Source of the DNA: BRH-c25 sp029553855
GTDB lineage: Bacteria > Bacillota > Clostridia > Lutisporales > Lutisporaceae
NCBI GenBank assembly: GCA_035375865.1
Contig: DAOSQO010000011.1
Location: 1-26,100 of the forward strand
Length of the DNA stretch: 26,100 nucleotides
Reading direction: 5' to 3'
Shown in pieces: positions 14,661-23,211 of this stretch. The stretch's first letter is position 1. Each line of letters begins with the position of its first letter. Below the pieces are notes generated by a model. That model ran no database searches and was not told where the DNA came from. It was given only the letters and a program-made list of their open reading frames with translations. Made by a program: the position numbers and the translations under genes.

Positions 14661-16469
14661 TTACATGTCTTTATAAGAAAGCATTTTTATTTCAGCATTA
14701 GCCCTGTAAAAAGAAACAAACTTTATCGAATCTTTAATATACATCATGCTGCTTCCGATTATTATTCTGCAGCCTGGGTAAATAACATCGAGAACTTTTA
14801 TTTTACCCTTTGAAAGATCTTCAAAATATGCTTCCAGTTCGTTTTGTTCTTTCAGTACCTCTTCCTGCTTATCTTGAAGCTGTGATTTCAGTTTTATGGA
14901 TTTTGTCAGAAGCAGTTTCTTGTCTAAAGGCAAATCAGAGTTCTTGCTCATTTTAGTGAGAAGATCAACAGCTTTAGAGGTTTTGTCCAAATTCTCGGTA
15001 ATTTGCTTCAGCTCATCTTTTATATCCTCATACTTTTTTCTCATATCCGGACTGACGCCAACTTCAAGCTCAGTTATTGTTGCCATTGGGGAACCTACCA
15101 CCTTGGCTTTTATTTCTTCTCCAACCTTAAAAGAGCCTCCAACCAGCAAACCTTTTCTTCCTGCTGCTTCCAGCTTTTTCCCACAGGTAACCTGGCTATG
15201 CATTATTGCATCACTTTGTATATTCCCTCTAACATCAATTTTGCTGTTTTCTATAAACCTTGCAACAAGATCCCCTTCACAGTATAGTTCTCCCCTGTTC
15301 ATACCCTGTATTCCTCTGCGAAGAATAATGCTGCCTTTGGATTTTATCAGTGCCCCTTCAACGACACCATGTACCTCAACATCTCCTTCGGCCTCAATTA
15401 AAAAGCCCGTAAGTACATTGCCCATTACGACAACCTTTCCGTTGAACCTTATATTCCCTGTTGAATTATCTACATTTTCTTTTACTTCATAAACCGAGAA
15501 TACATTTACCTTTCCATCAACGATCTTTACCTCGCCGTCAATTGCAGCAACAAGTTCCAATTCATCTTCGCTTACATTTACATTTTTCCCTTTCGGCAAA
15601 GCAAGCTTCTTACCGTCTCTGCCGGGAACTTCCGCGTCAAATACGTTCTTGCCCGGAATACCTTCGGTATGTGGCGTCAGGGTAACCAATTTCTGACCTG
15701 CCATGACATTTTTAATTAATGACAATTCACGGTAATCTATTTTCCCGTCTTTATCTATACTAAACAGCTTTTCTTCGGATGTATCGAAATGATAGATAAG
15801 CTCCGCATCCTTTCCTGCCTGCGGTTCAATACCCTCTGCAATAAGTATCTCGCTTTCATATATCCTCTGATGTACAGCCTTTTTAATCTCTTCACTATTT
15901 ATATTGAATATTATATTTTCCTGCTTGAGGGCTTCATATACTGATTCCTCGGTGATATCCTTTCCGCCTATAGGCTTTGTTAAGGTAATGTAGGCTTTCA
16001 TATTGTCTTCTGAAAGCTTTACAATACATTCGCTGTTTAGTTTCTTCTCCTCCTGGGGGTCTGCTATCTTTACCCAGTTATCAAAGCTGCCGACTTCCAA
16101 TGCCTGTTTTATTTTTGTTAAATCTACATTCTGTATTCTTCGCAAATCAATTTTTGTTACAATATCCACAATTGTAACTGCTTTTTCAACCTTTATGTAT
16201 ACCCCGTCGTCCCTGAAGTCAAACTCAATGCTTTTATTCATTGATTTTTTACTCTCGCTCAGGATGCTGTCAATACTGCTCTCAATAATACTAAAAGTCT
16301 TGCTGCTTTCACGGCTAAGTCTCAGTTTGTAATATGACGAAAATATATTTTTCTTGCTCTCCAGCACTTCAATATGAAGTTTCTCTTTCTTGACTTCAAG
16401 CTGCTTCATACCTTCTTCTATTAACTTGTCATAATCTTTGCCTTCAAGAATAATATAATCACTATCCAT
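14661..16469 (-). CDS. DUF342/FapA family protein
   Basis: A 602-residue cytosolic protein of the DUF342 (FapA) family, common in flagellar clusters of Clostridia but of unclear function. The N-terminal 55 residues (GKDYDKLIEEGMKQL, then a beta-rich end) resemble the Jag N-domain. The middle contains the family core with ITLTKPIGGKDIT, HTEGIPGKNVFDAEVPG and repeated short strands such as GDVEVHGVVEGA and GSIILRRGIQG that suggest a right-handed beta-solenoid. The last 150 residues are a long coiled coil followed by a small beta tail. The ATG at 16469 is preceded by AGGGG at eight bases; a GTG at 16478, just after the sigD stop, is also possible. FapA of Vibrio affects flagellar regulation, but that role is not shown here. 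Confidence 0.88.
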   Translation of the reverse strand: MDSDYIILEGKDYDKLIEEGMKQLEVKKEKLHIEVLESKKNIFSSYYKLRLSRESSKTFSIIESSIDSILSESKKSMNKSIEFDFRDDGVYIKVEKAVTIVDIVTKIDLRRIQNVDLTKIKQALEVGSFDNWVKIADPQEEKKLNSECIVKLSEDNMKAYITLTKPIGGKDITEESVYEALKQENIIFNINSEEIKKAVHQRIYESEILIAEGIEPQAGKDAELIYHFDTSEEKLFSIDKDGKIDYRELSLIKNVMAGQKLVTLTPHTEGIPGKNVFDAEVPGRDGKKLALPKGKNVNVSEDELELVAAIDGEVKIVDGKVNVFSVYEVKENVDNSTGNIRFNGKVVVMGNVLTGFLIEAEGDVEVHGVVEGALIKSKGSIILRRGIQGMNRGELYCEGDLVARFIENSKIDVRGNIQSDAIMHSQVTCGKKLEAAGRKGLLVGGSFKVGEEIKAKVVGSPMATITELEVGVSPDMRKKYEDIKDELKQITENLDKTSKAVDLLTKMSKNSDLPLDKKLLLTKSIKLKSQLQDKQEEVLKEQNELEAYFEDLSKGKIKVLDVIYPGCRIIIGSSMMYIKDSIKFVSFYRANAEIKMLSYKDM

Positions 16470-16480
16470 CAGTGACACCC

Positions 16481-17218
16481 CTATCCCTCAAACAAATTTT
16501 TGATCTTGTTTTTTAATCTGATAATAGCTTTCGTATGTATTTGCGAAACCCTTGATTCTGAAATACTAAGAATTTTCCCTATTTCCTTATATGTCAGCTC
16601 ATCATAGTAATAAAGTGAAACAACCTTTTTTTCCTTTTCAGGTAAATTATTTATTGCAGCAATAAGCATTTCTTTTATTTCATTATTTTTAACAGCATTC
16701 TCTGGGGTCTCTATCTGATTGTCATCTTCACCGGTAGTTATTTCCCTCTTCTGTTCAAGCAAATCGTCAAGGGAAACTATTGAATATGCAGTGATATTTT
16801 GTATTTTTTTCTGAAAATCTTCCAGGGATAGTCCCAGATTATCCGCCATTTCTTCATCTGTAGCAGGTCTTCCAAGTTCTCTCTCCAAATCGTAGTACGC
16901 TTTTTCAATCTCTTTTGATTTTTGTCTTACTGAGCGGGGGAGCCAGTCCATTTCTCTTAATTGATCAATAATGGCTCCTCTTATTCTAAGCTGGGCATAG
17001 GTTTCAAACTTGACCCCTCTTGTAATATCATATTTGTCAATAGCATCCATCAGACCGAATACTCCATAGCTTACAAGGTCATCGAACTCGACGTTGCTGC
17101 CATAGCTGGCATATAATCTGCCTGCAATGAATTTAACAATATCTATGTAATTAATTATCAATTCTTCGCGTATGTCCGCAGCCTTTGTCCTTGAATACTC
17201 TTCCCATAGATTGGTCAT
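16481..17218 (-). CDS. sigD: flagellar RNA polymerase sigma factor, sigma-28/FliA/WhiG family
   Basis: Alternative sigma factor that directs late flagellar and chemotaxis genes. The 245-residue protein has region 2 (INYIDIVKFIAGRL, FDDLVSYGVFGLMDAIDKYD), the 2.4/3.0 transition with FETYAQLRIRGAIIDQLRE and WLPRSVRQK, and region 4 with LPEKEKKVVSLYYYDELTYKEIG and SESRVSQIHTKAI, the recognition helix for the -35 box. WLPRSVR is diagnostic for this family. Start at 17218 uses GGAGGT ten bases upstream; an ATG at 17236 adds six residues but lacks a site. The anti-sigma factor FlgM is not in the window. The position after cheD matches Bacillus subtilis apart from one inserted gene. Confidence 0.97.
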   Translation of the reverse strand: MTNLWEEYSRTKAADIREELIINYIDIVKFIAGRLYASYGSNVEFDDLVSYGVFGLMDAIDKYDITRGVKFETYAQLRIRGAIIDQLREMDWLPRSVRQKSKEIEKAYYDLERELGRPATDEEMADNLGLSLEDFQKKIQNITAYSIVSLDDLLEQKREITTGEDDNQIETPENAVKNNEIKEMLIAAINNLPEKEKKVVSLYYYDELTYKEIGKILSISESRVSQIHTKAIIRLKNKIKNLFEG

Positions 17219-17245
17219 ATATGCTAATACCTCCATGCAGTATTG

Positions 17246-17641
17246 TTAATCCTGACTAATCTGGTTATAACTGCCCATATTAATAGGGTTCATTTCAATG
17301 AATTTGTTATCGTTGTCACTGTCTGTGCCAAAAAACTCTTTTTCATCTAAAGGAGGTACTTTGATATCCAGAATAGGTTCATTACCTTTTTCAGTTAAGT
17401 TATCTACTGCATCTTCTTTTTTATTTTCCTTTGCATGGATTTCCCTGTTCAACCTGCTGTTTTCCAAAGCATTTCCTATTGTCCTTGCTATCATATAAGA
17501 AAATATATAAGATATAATAATCACAATTATGCATCTTATCATCAATGTGGAAAATCCTATATCGTTCCTGATTCCTAGTGCTATATTTATCAATAGTACA
17601 GCATTAACTATAATTATTGGTATATTATCGATAATTTTCAT
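17246..17641 (-). CDS. membrane protein of unknown function between cheD and sigD
   Basis: A 131-residue protein with two close hydrophobic segments (about residues 4-22 and 31-52) joined by a short loop, so both ends probably face the cytosol. A charged, probably flexible C-terminal tail of about 75 residues ends NMGSYNQISQD. The ATG at 17641 has GGAGA six bases upstream; an ATG at 17653 has no site. No catalytic motif is visible. Bacillus subtilis has no gene at this point, so it is an addition to the conserved cheD-sigD pair. A role in tethering or regulating sigma-D or chemoreceptor complexes is speculation. Confidence 0.7.
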   Translation of the reverse strand: MKIIDNIPIIIVNAVLLINIALGIRNDIGFSTLMIRCIIVIIISYIFSYMIARTIGNALENSRLNREIHAKENKKEDAVDNLTEKGNEPILDIKVPPLDEKEFFGTDSDNDNKFIEMNPINMGSYNQISQD

Positions 17642-17670
17642 AATAGTCTCCATTCTGGATAAACATGTAT

Positions 17671-18156
17671 TTAAATCTGTTTTGTTCCACGGCCTATTGT
17701 TTTTATTAATAATATACCAGTTTCTGAATATAATTCAATAGTACGTCCATAATTTCCGCCTGTGTCCTCTGCAATTAACGGGATATTCAATTGCTTCAAT
17801 ATATCTTTTGTAGCCGCTACATTCCTTAAACCGATTCTCATGATATCACTTGAATCATTAAAATTAAACATCTGTGACCCGCCTGCTATTTTACTCGTTA
17901 TTTTACTTCTTTTGGCACCCATTTTGATTATATCTTCCAACAGTTTTATTATCCCTGTATCAGCAAATTTGGACTGATTAACATTATTTTTAATCTGTTT
18001 GCTGTCAGGCAGCATAATATGTACCAACCCGGAAATTTTCGTGGAAGTATCATAAAGACATATACCGACACAAGAGCCAAGCCCCAATGTGGTAAGTACC
18101 CCAGGGCTGTATGTCGTATTTGAATCAGCCATACCAACTTTTATTATTTCCGCCAT
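17671..18156 (-). CDS. cheD: chemoreceptor glutamine deamidase CheD
   Basis: CheD deamidates glutamines in chemoreceptors and, by binding CheC, takes part in adaptation. The 161-residue protein has LTTLGLGSCVGICLYD with the catalytic C29, the preceding T23, and H46 in HIMLP. These spacings equal those of the Thermotoga enzyme (T21, C27, H44), so the triad is intact. SKIAGGSQMF and the AEDTGGNYGRTI segment are also typical. It starts one base after the cheC stop with only a weak ribosome binding site, so translation is probably coupled to cheC. It belongs to the cheB-cheA-cheW-cheC-cheD run. Confidence 0.97.
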   Translation of the reverse strand: MAEIIKVGMADSNTTYSPGVLTTLGLGSCVGICLYDTSTKISGLVHIMLPDSKQIKNNVNQSKFADTGIIKLLEDIIKMGAKRSKITSKIAGGSQMFNFNDSSDIMRIGLRNVAATKDILKQLNIPLIAEDTGGNYGRTIELYSETGILLIKTIGRGTKQI

Positions 18157-18157
18157 T

Positions 18158-18772
18158 CTATACTACCCCTAAGCTCTTAAGTAAAGTCTCAAAGGAATCC
18201 TCATCAGGAATAAGAAAAAAGTTGCTCCTTACTTGTTCTGTCCCTTCAATGAAGACTGTTTCAATAAGCATAACCTTATCCCCAACCTGACCAAATAATA
18301 TTACCGGTACGCTTAATATAGCCCCTGCCATATCAATAGCAAGAGAAGGTATCGACATAGTGAGATTCAAATTTGTTAAAGTTGATAAGGATGACAAATA
18401 AGAGCCTGAAAGTATATTCCCTATCTCCTGCAATGCGGAAATATCCATTTCATCCAACTCTTCTCCCTCGTCATTCCTGTACATTAATAAATTTGTCAGC
18501 ATTTTTGCCGATTTCTTGTCCAGCAGTATCATGATACTTCCCGTAATATCCCCGTTCACTTTAAAATAAATGCCAACAACCTCGGCTTCAGGTCCGCCGA
18601 CCAGTTCGGCCACATTTTTGAACTCCAGAATATTAACAGTCGGAACATTCATGTTAACCTTCTTTGATATCATTTTGGATAAGGCTGTTGCAGCATTGCC
18701 TGCACCGATATTCCCGATTTCTTTTAAGACATCAATTTGAAGACTGTTTAAATCGTCAATAGATATACCCAT
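18158..18772 (-). CDS. cheC: CheY-P phosphatase CheC
   Basis: CheC dephosphorylates CheY-P and binds CheD; CheY-P in turn strengthens the CheC-CheD pair, closing an adaptation loop. The 204-residue protein has both phosphatase helices: D14-x3-E18-x2-N21 followed by GAGNAATALS, and S112-x3-E116-x2-N119. Both sites therefore look active, as in Bacillus CheC and unlike CheX with its single centre. The start at 18772 has a GGGTG site; a longer frame from 18847 adds 25 residues unlike the family. About 110 bases separate it from cheW, the largest gap within the che run; no clear promoter or terminator was seen there. Confidence 0.96.
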   Translation of the reverse strand: MGISIDDLNSLQIDVLKEIGNIGAGNAATALSKMISKKVNMNVPTVNILEFKNVAELVGGPEAEVVGIYFKVNGDITGSIMILLDKKSAKMLTNLLMYRNDEGEELDEMDISALQEIGNILSGSYLSSLSTLTNLNLTMSIPSLAIDMAGAILSVPVILFGQVGDKVMLIETVFIEGTEQVRSNFFLIPDEDSFETLLKSLGVV

Positions 18773-18885
18773 AAAATCACACCCTTTTATTGAACAATTG
18801 TTTACACTGTAACAAATATATAAACGTAATTCGATAGTGCAGTACATCTATTTGTTATATAATTACATTCATCGAAAAATACTCT

Positions 18886-19320
18886 TTATTCTGTCAAAAT
18901 CTTTACTATATCCATTAATATGATAAGCCTTTCCCCGACTTTACCTATTCCGTAAATATAACTCTGGTCTACATTTCCAACTCCATCCGGTGCTTCTTCT
19001 ATTGATTCGCTGCTTATCTCGATTACTTCTGAGGAAGTATCGACAATAAGCCCAACCGTAATATCATCCACCGACACAATAATAATTCTTGTATTTTCAC
19101 TTTCTTTCCCTTCCGGCAAACCAAATTTCACCCTTAGATCAATAACCGGTATTACCTCTCCCCTGAGGTTTATGACTCCTCGAACAAAATGCGCTGCTTT
19201 CGGAACCCTTGTTATACCCATCATTTCTTTTATTTCTTTAACTCTCAGAATATCAATTCCGTATTCCTCATTATCCAATCGGAATATGACAAATTGCTTG
19301 GTATATGCCCCTGCTTTCAA
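18886..19320 (-). CDS. cheW: chemotaxis coupling protein CheW, TTG start
   Basis: Adaptor that links chemoreceptors to CheA in the polar arrays. The 144-residue protein is a single CheW domain with QFVIFRLDNEEYGIDILRVKEI, the MGITRVPKAAHFVRGVINLRGEVIPVIDLR core that contacts receptors and CheA-P5, and VGLIVDTSSEVI. The first codon is TTG, placed eight bases after GGAGG; no ATG or GTG in frame fits the site better. The rare start may lower CheW yield relative to CheA. It follows cheA after about 24 bases. Confidence 0.97.
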   Translation of the reverse strand: MKAGAYTKQFVIFRLDNEEYGIDILRVKEIKEMMGITRVPKAAHFVRGVINLRGEVIPVIDLRVKFGLPEGKESENTRIIIVSVDDITVGLIVDTSSEVIEISSESIEEAPDGVGNVDQSYIYGIGKVGERLIILMDIVKILTE

Positions 19321-19344
19321 ATCAAATACCTCCCTATAACAAGA

Positions 19345-21357
19345 TTATATTAAAGAGTTTGTATCAATGATAAGTGCTACTTGTCCATCTCCAAGGATGG
19401 TTGCACCTGCGATATTTTTAATGCCAGACAGGAACTTGCCAAGGGTCTTTATTACTATTTCCTGCTGCCCCATTAGTCCATCCACAATGAATGCGGCATT
19501 TTTTTCACCCTTTTTGACAACAACAGCGGTATATTCTTCATTCTTATCATTTGTTGCATTATGTACATCCAGCATTTTGCCCAGCCAAACAATCGGCAGT
19601 ACGTTGCCCCTGTTCAGCACTACATCTTGGCCGTGTACGTTTCTTATAGCCGATGATTCTATAGTATTAATATCCCTTATTACATTAAGCGGTATCGCAT
19701 ACTTCTCATCACCGGTTGTAACAAGCAATGCCTGTATAATGGCAAGTGTCAGCGGCAGTCTTATTAAGAATTTGCTTCCTTCCCCTTTTTTACTCTCAAC
19801 TTCAACTATGCCGTTCAACGCCTCAATTCTATTTTTTACAACATCGAGACCTACTCCTCTTCCGGAAAGGTCGGAAACCTTGTCTGAGGTGCTGAAACCG
19901 GGCTTAAAGAGCAGCTCTATAATACCCTTCTCATCCAGCTCATTAGCATCACCCTGAGAAATGATACCTCTTTCTATTGCCTTATTTTTTACCTTTAATA
20001 TATCTATTCCGATGCCGTCGTCTTCAACTTCTATAACAACACTATTTCCGTCCTGATATGCTCTGAGGCTAACTAAACCGTTGGGTTTCTTGTTGTTCTG
20101 CATTCTCTCTTCTTTTCCCTCGATTCCGTGGTCAATGGCATTTCTTATAAGATGAATCAAAGGATCACCTATTTCATCTATTACCGTACGATCCAGTTCA
20201 GTCTCTTCACCGGTCATGCTAAGGGTTATTCCTTTTGAAAGATCCCTGGACAAGTCCCTTACCATTCTTGGGAATCTGTTGAACACTCTTTCTATCGGAA
20301 CCATCCTTACCTTCATAACTGCATCATGAAGGTTAGTGGTGATTCTTTCTAAATATTCAACTGCTTCTATCATATCCTGATTTCTTGAATCGGTACCTAC
20401 ACCCTCAAGCCTGGTCTTTATAATTATCAGTTCGCTTACAAGGTTCATCAAGTTATCCAGCCTGTCTATGTCCACCCTTACTGTCTTGCCCATTTTGGTT
20501 TTTTTGCCGTGCATGGCTTCCAAGCCATACTTTTCCTCATTGTAAGATTCTGATTCTTTACTCTCAGTAACATCTTCATCAAGACTATCGGAGTCAATCG
20601 GTATTTCTTCGGATAACTCAACTTTCTCAAATATCGCTTCTCTTATTTCGGAAATGGATTCAAGTTCCTTTTTTATTAATGTCTCCGGTTCTTTGGTAAT
20701 AATCGCAATTGTAAACTCATTACCAAATTTCTCGTCTTCGATATCTTCAACCTTGGGTTCTGCTTTAAAAATCTCAGCATATCTTTCAACAGTCTGAAAT
20801 ACTAAAAAGGCTCTTGCTGACTTAAGCATACAGTCCTCGGCAAGCACGACCCTTAACTTGTAAACCTCCATGCTTTGTTGCAAGGCCTTTCTGACTAAAT
20901 TCTCATCATACTGGTTAAACTTCATCCGCACATTTCCAATATCTGTGACTGCCTTTTTAACTTCAGCATCACCCTTTTTCAGGAGTATTCCATTAAGGCT
21001 TGCAATAATTGCGTCAGCACTTCCATTGCTTTCCTGTCCGCAATTGGCTATATTGCCTATCGAATTTTCCAGGTAATCCAGACATTTAAATAATATATCT
21101 ACAATTGACGAATTGACTTCTACTTTACCTAATCTTATAGCATCCAATACATTTTCCATCTGGTGAGTGAGGTTTGTAATTCCTGTAAAACCCATTGTGC
21201 CCGCCATACCTTTTAATGTATGGGCTACCCTGAATATTTCGTTAAGTGTTTTTATGTCCTTGGGATTAGTTTCCAGGCTCAGCAAGCTTTGGTTCAGGCC
21301 CTGCAAATGTTCCTGTGATTCTTCAATGAATACTTCCAGGTATTGATTTATATCCAT
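19345..21357 (-). CDS. cheA: chemotaxis histidine kinase CheA
   Basis: Central kinase of chemotaxis; it autophosphorylates and passes phosphate to CheY and CheB. The 670 residues match Bacillus CheA in size. P1 (1-120) holds the phospho-accepting H46 in AHTLKGMAG. P2 (about 150-248) is the CheY/CheB docking domain, followed by an acidic linker. P3 (about 292-355) is the dimerisation hairpin. P4 has the N-box around HLIRNAIDHG (402-411), G1 DDGIG (446-450) and G2 GRGVG (499-503). P5 (about 540-670) is the CheW-like domain. All expected residues are present. The start is preceded by GGGGGTG and lies just past the cheB stop. Confidence 0.98.
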   Translation of the reverse strand: MDINQYLEVFIEESQEHLQGLNQSLLSLETNPKDIKTLNEIFRVAHTLKGMAGTMGFTGITNLTHQMENVLDAIRLGKVEVNSSIVDILFKCLDYLENSIGNIANCGQESNGSADAIIASLNGILLKKGDAEVKKAVTDIGNVRMKFNQYDENLVRKALQQSMEVYKLRVVLAEDCMLKSARAFLVFQTVERYAEIFKAEPKVEDIEDEKFGNEFTIAIITKEPETLIKKELESISEIREAIFEKVELSEEIPIDSDSLDEDVTESKESESYNEEKYGLEAMHGKKTKMGKTVRVDIDRLDNLMNLVSELIIIKTRLEGVGTDSRNQDMIEAVEYLERITTNLHDAVMKVRMVPIERVFNRFPRMVRDLSRDLSKGITLSMTGEETELDRTVIDEIGDPLIHLIRNAIDHGIEGKEERMQNNKKPNGLVSLRAYQDGNSVVIEVEDDGIGIDILKVKNKAIERGIISQGDANELDEKGIIELLFKPGFSTSDKVSDLSGRGVGLDVVKNRIEALNGIVEVESKKGEGSKFLIRLPLTLAIIQALLVTTGDEKYAIPLNVIRDINTIESSAIRNVHGQDVVLNRGNVLPIVWLGKMLDVHNATNDKNEEYTAVVVKKGEKNAAFIVDGLMGQQEIVIKTLGKFLSGIKNIAGATILGDGQVALIIDTNSLI

Positions 21358-21361
21358 AGCA

Positions 21362-22447
21362 TTACACCCCCATGTTTTTTAATATTTCTTTTGTAATATT
21401 ATGTAAAGGAACTATAATATCTATAGCGCCGATATTTATCGCCGATTTTGGCATCCCGTAGACTATACTTGTGCTCTCATCCTGGGCAATTGTTTTCCCC
21501 CCTGCTTCCTTAATCTTTAACATACCATCGCTTCCATCCCTTCCCATACCTGTCATCATAACAGCAATGATATTTTTGTGCCCGGATTCTGCTACTGATT
21601 TCATCATAACATTTACTGAAGGCCTGTGTCCAGTTACTGCAGGTTCTTTGTTGATTAATATCCTATATTCTTCATTCCCACAATTGTTTATGAGCATATG
21701 GCAATCTCCTGGAGCTATATAAGCCCAGCCTTGTTTCAACATTTCCCCATCCTCTGCCTCTTTGACACAAATATGGGATACGCTATTCAACCTTTCAGAA
21801 AGCAATTTTGTAAAGCCCGGGGGCATATGCTGTACTACAAGCACTGCTGCCGGCACATCTCCAGGCAGCTTTGTCAAAACCTCTTGAAGCGCTTTTGGTC
21901 CTCCCGTAGAAGTACCTATTGCGATTATGTATTTGGGGCAAAGGTTGGAATCACTTCTGTAACCTGTTTTATCCCCTGTTGTTGCAACACTTTCTTCAGC
22001 TTGTATGGCTATGCGGCATGATCCCTTTGATTTACTTATAGACTTTATTCTATTAATAAGCTCATCTTTTATATATTCAATATCATTTTTATCTGCTGAG
22101 CCAGCAGGCTTTGCTATAAAATCCAAAGCGCCAAGGGCAAGGGCCTTGATAGTAGCTTCGCCGCCTTCATATGTCATACTGGATAGCATTATTACCTTAG
22201 GTGCAGGCTTCAGCTTCATAATTTCGGCAAGTGCTTCAAGACCGTTCATAACGGGCATTTCTATATCCATTACAACTATATCCGGCTTTAATTCCGCTGT
22301 TTTCTCTAGTCCATCCTTGCCGTTTCTTGCTGTACCTACTATTTTAATATCAGCATCGTCTTTCAGAATATCTGAAATAAATACTCGCATAAATGCAGAA
22401 TCATCTATGATCAGAACTTTGATTCTTTCTTCTTTCCTTGTAGGCAT
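21362..22447 (-). CDS. cheB: chemotaxis protein-glutamate methylesterase/deamidase CheB
   Basis: Response regulator that removes methyl groups from receptor glutamates and can deamidate glutamines. The receiver domain (about 10-128) has D15-D16, the phosphorylated D61 in VMDIEMPVMNG and K113 in AKPAG. After a linker, the effector domain carries the catalytic triad S180 (IGTSTGGP), H207 (QHMPPGF) and D304 (MGRDGSDGM). The 361-residue length is normal. It follows the PilZ gene with a two-base spacing of stop and downstream ATG region and a GGGAT site. No cheR or cheY is in the window; in Bacillus these lie elsewhere or upstream. Confidence 0.98.
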   Translation of the reverse strand: MPTRKEERIKVLIIDDSAFMRVFISDILKDDADIKIVGTARNGKDGLEKTAELKPDIVVMDIEMPVMNGLEALAEIMKLKPAPKVIMLSSMTYEGGEATIKALALGALDFIAKPAGSADKNDIEYIKDELINRIKSISKSKGSCRIAIQAEESVATTGDKTGYRSDSNLCPKYIIAIGTSTGGPKALQEVLTKLPGDVPAAVLVVQHMPPGFTKLLSERLNSVSHICVKEAEDGEMLKQGWAYIAPGDCHMLINNCGNEEYRILINKEPAVTGHRPSVNVMMKSVAESGHKNIIAVMMTGMGRDGSDGMLKIKEAGGKTIAQDESTSIVYGMPKSAINIGAIDIIVPLHNITKEILKNMGV

Positions 22448-22448
22448 A

Positions 22449-23111
22449 TCATATTAATCCCTTCTTAATCAATTTACGCTGTTCTTCAAATATATATCTG
22501 CTAATAATATTTTTATCCGGTTCATTCATATTTACAAATTTAACTCCATAGAAATAAGAAGATGAATATATGTCATTTAAAGTGCGTCGGACTATTATTC
22601 CATGAACATTAAGTTTTTTGTTATTTAGATTAAGGGATATTTCCAGCTTGTCATTTTCATTGAATTCTTTGCGGGAACTGAATAATAGCCCCCCGACACT
22701 AATATCAATCAAGCTGCATGTATATTTGTCTGATTCTTCTCCTTTGACATCCTTTACAAGCCTGACTCCAATGTCCCTCAATATCCTCAACCTATAAAAA
22801 TCCCTCCTTTGTATTTTTCTCACTTCAGGAAATACTTTAAGTCTCAAGAGGGGTATTCTCCCAAAAAGCTTTTCAGATACTGCCGCCTTTAATTCATAAA
22901 TTGCTTCTTCTTTTCCTACAATCAACTTTAAAACTGCGTCCTTCCTCAAATAAATATCGCGTCTTTTGTGTATTGGTATTAATGTATCGATAAACCCATT
23001 TTCATGAACTTCCACTACCTGGCTTCTGTATTTATTAATATGGCCTCCCGCATCGATATAGTTCATTTCAATTATCTCACCTGCTGAAAAGTACTTTCCC
23101 AAATCCAGCAT
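22449..23111 (-). CDS. YcgR-like flagellar brake protein with PilZ domain
   Basis: A 220-residue protein with an N-terminal YcgR-type domain (about 5-95) and a C-terminal PilZ domain (about 99-215). The c-di-GMP motif is complete: RRDFYR at 102-107 (RxxxR) and DISVGG at 136-141 (D/NxSxxG). Proteins of this type bind c-di-GMP and slow or stop the motor by contacting its stator or rotor proteins, so this gene likely feeds the second messenger into motility. AAGGAG lies seven bases before the ATG at 23111; a longer frame from 23141 has no such site. Location between flhG and cheB is common in Clostridia, while in Bacillus subtilis the homolog YpfA lies elsewhere. Confidence 0.92.
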   Translation of the reverse strand: MLDLGKYFSAGEIIEMNYIDAGGHINKYRSQVVEVHENGFIDTLIPIHKRRDIYLRKDAVLKLIVGKEEAIYELKAAVSEKLFGRIPLLRLKVFPEVRKIQRRDFYRLRILRDIGVRLVKDVKGEESDKYTCSLIDISVGGLLFSSRKEFNENDKLEISLNLNNKKLNVHGIIVRRTLNDIYSSSYFYGVKFVNMNEPDKNIISRYIFEEQRKLIKKGLI

Positions 23112-23211
23112 AACAATTCTCCTTATGATTAAATAATGCAAGCGTTAGATGACCGAATTTCCTGATTAATTCCTGTATATAGCAACTATATTGACTTAAA
23201 TTGTATTGCGA

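Noticed and set aside
14896..15492. Plus-strand open frame of 198 codons
   Set aside because: It lies wholly within the DUF342 gene on the other strand and is a Ser/Leu-rich shadow with no recognisable domain.
18773..18885. Possible internal promoter between cheW and cheC
   Set aside because: AT-rich with a short AACAATTGTT palindrome but no convincing paired -35 and -10 boxes.
19367..19957. Plus-strand open frame of 196 codons
   Set aside because: It is antisense to the P4-P5 part of cheA, which is intact; no ribosome binding site or family motif.
21362..23111. Missing cheY and cheR as a sign of a broken chemotaxis system
   Set aside because: These genes are often upstream of flhA or elsewhere in Firmicutes, so their absence from this window means little.
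23112..23211. Possible c-di-GMP riboswitch or sigma-D promoter before the PilZ gene
   Set aside because: The gap has only a short ATATAG/CTATAT repeat; neither the riboswitch core nor a sigma-28 consensus was found.
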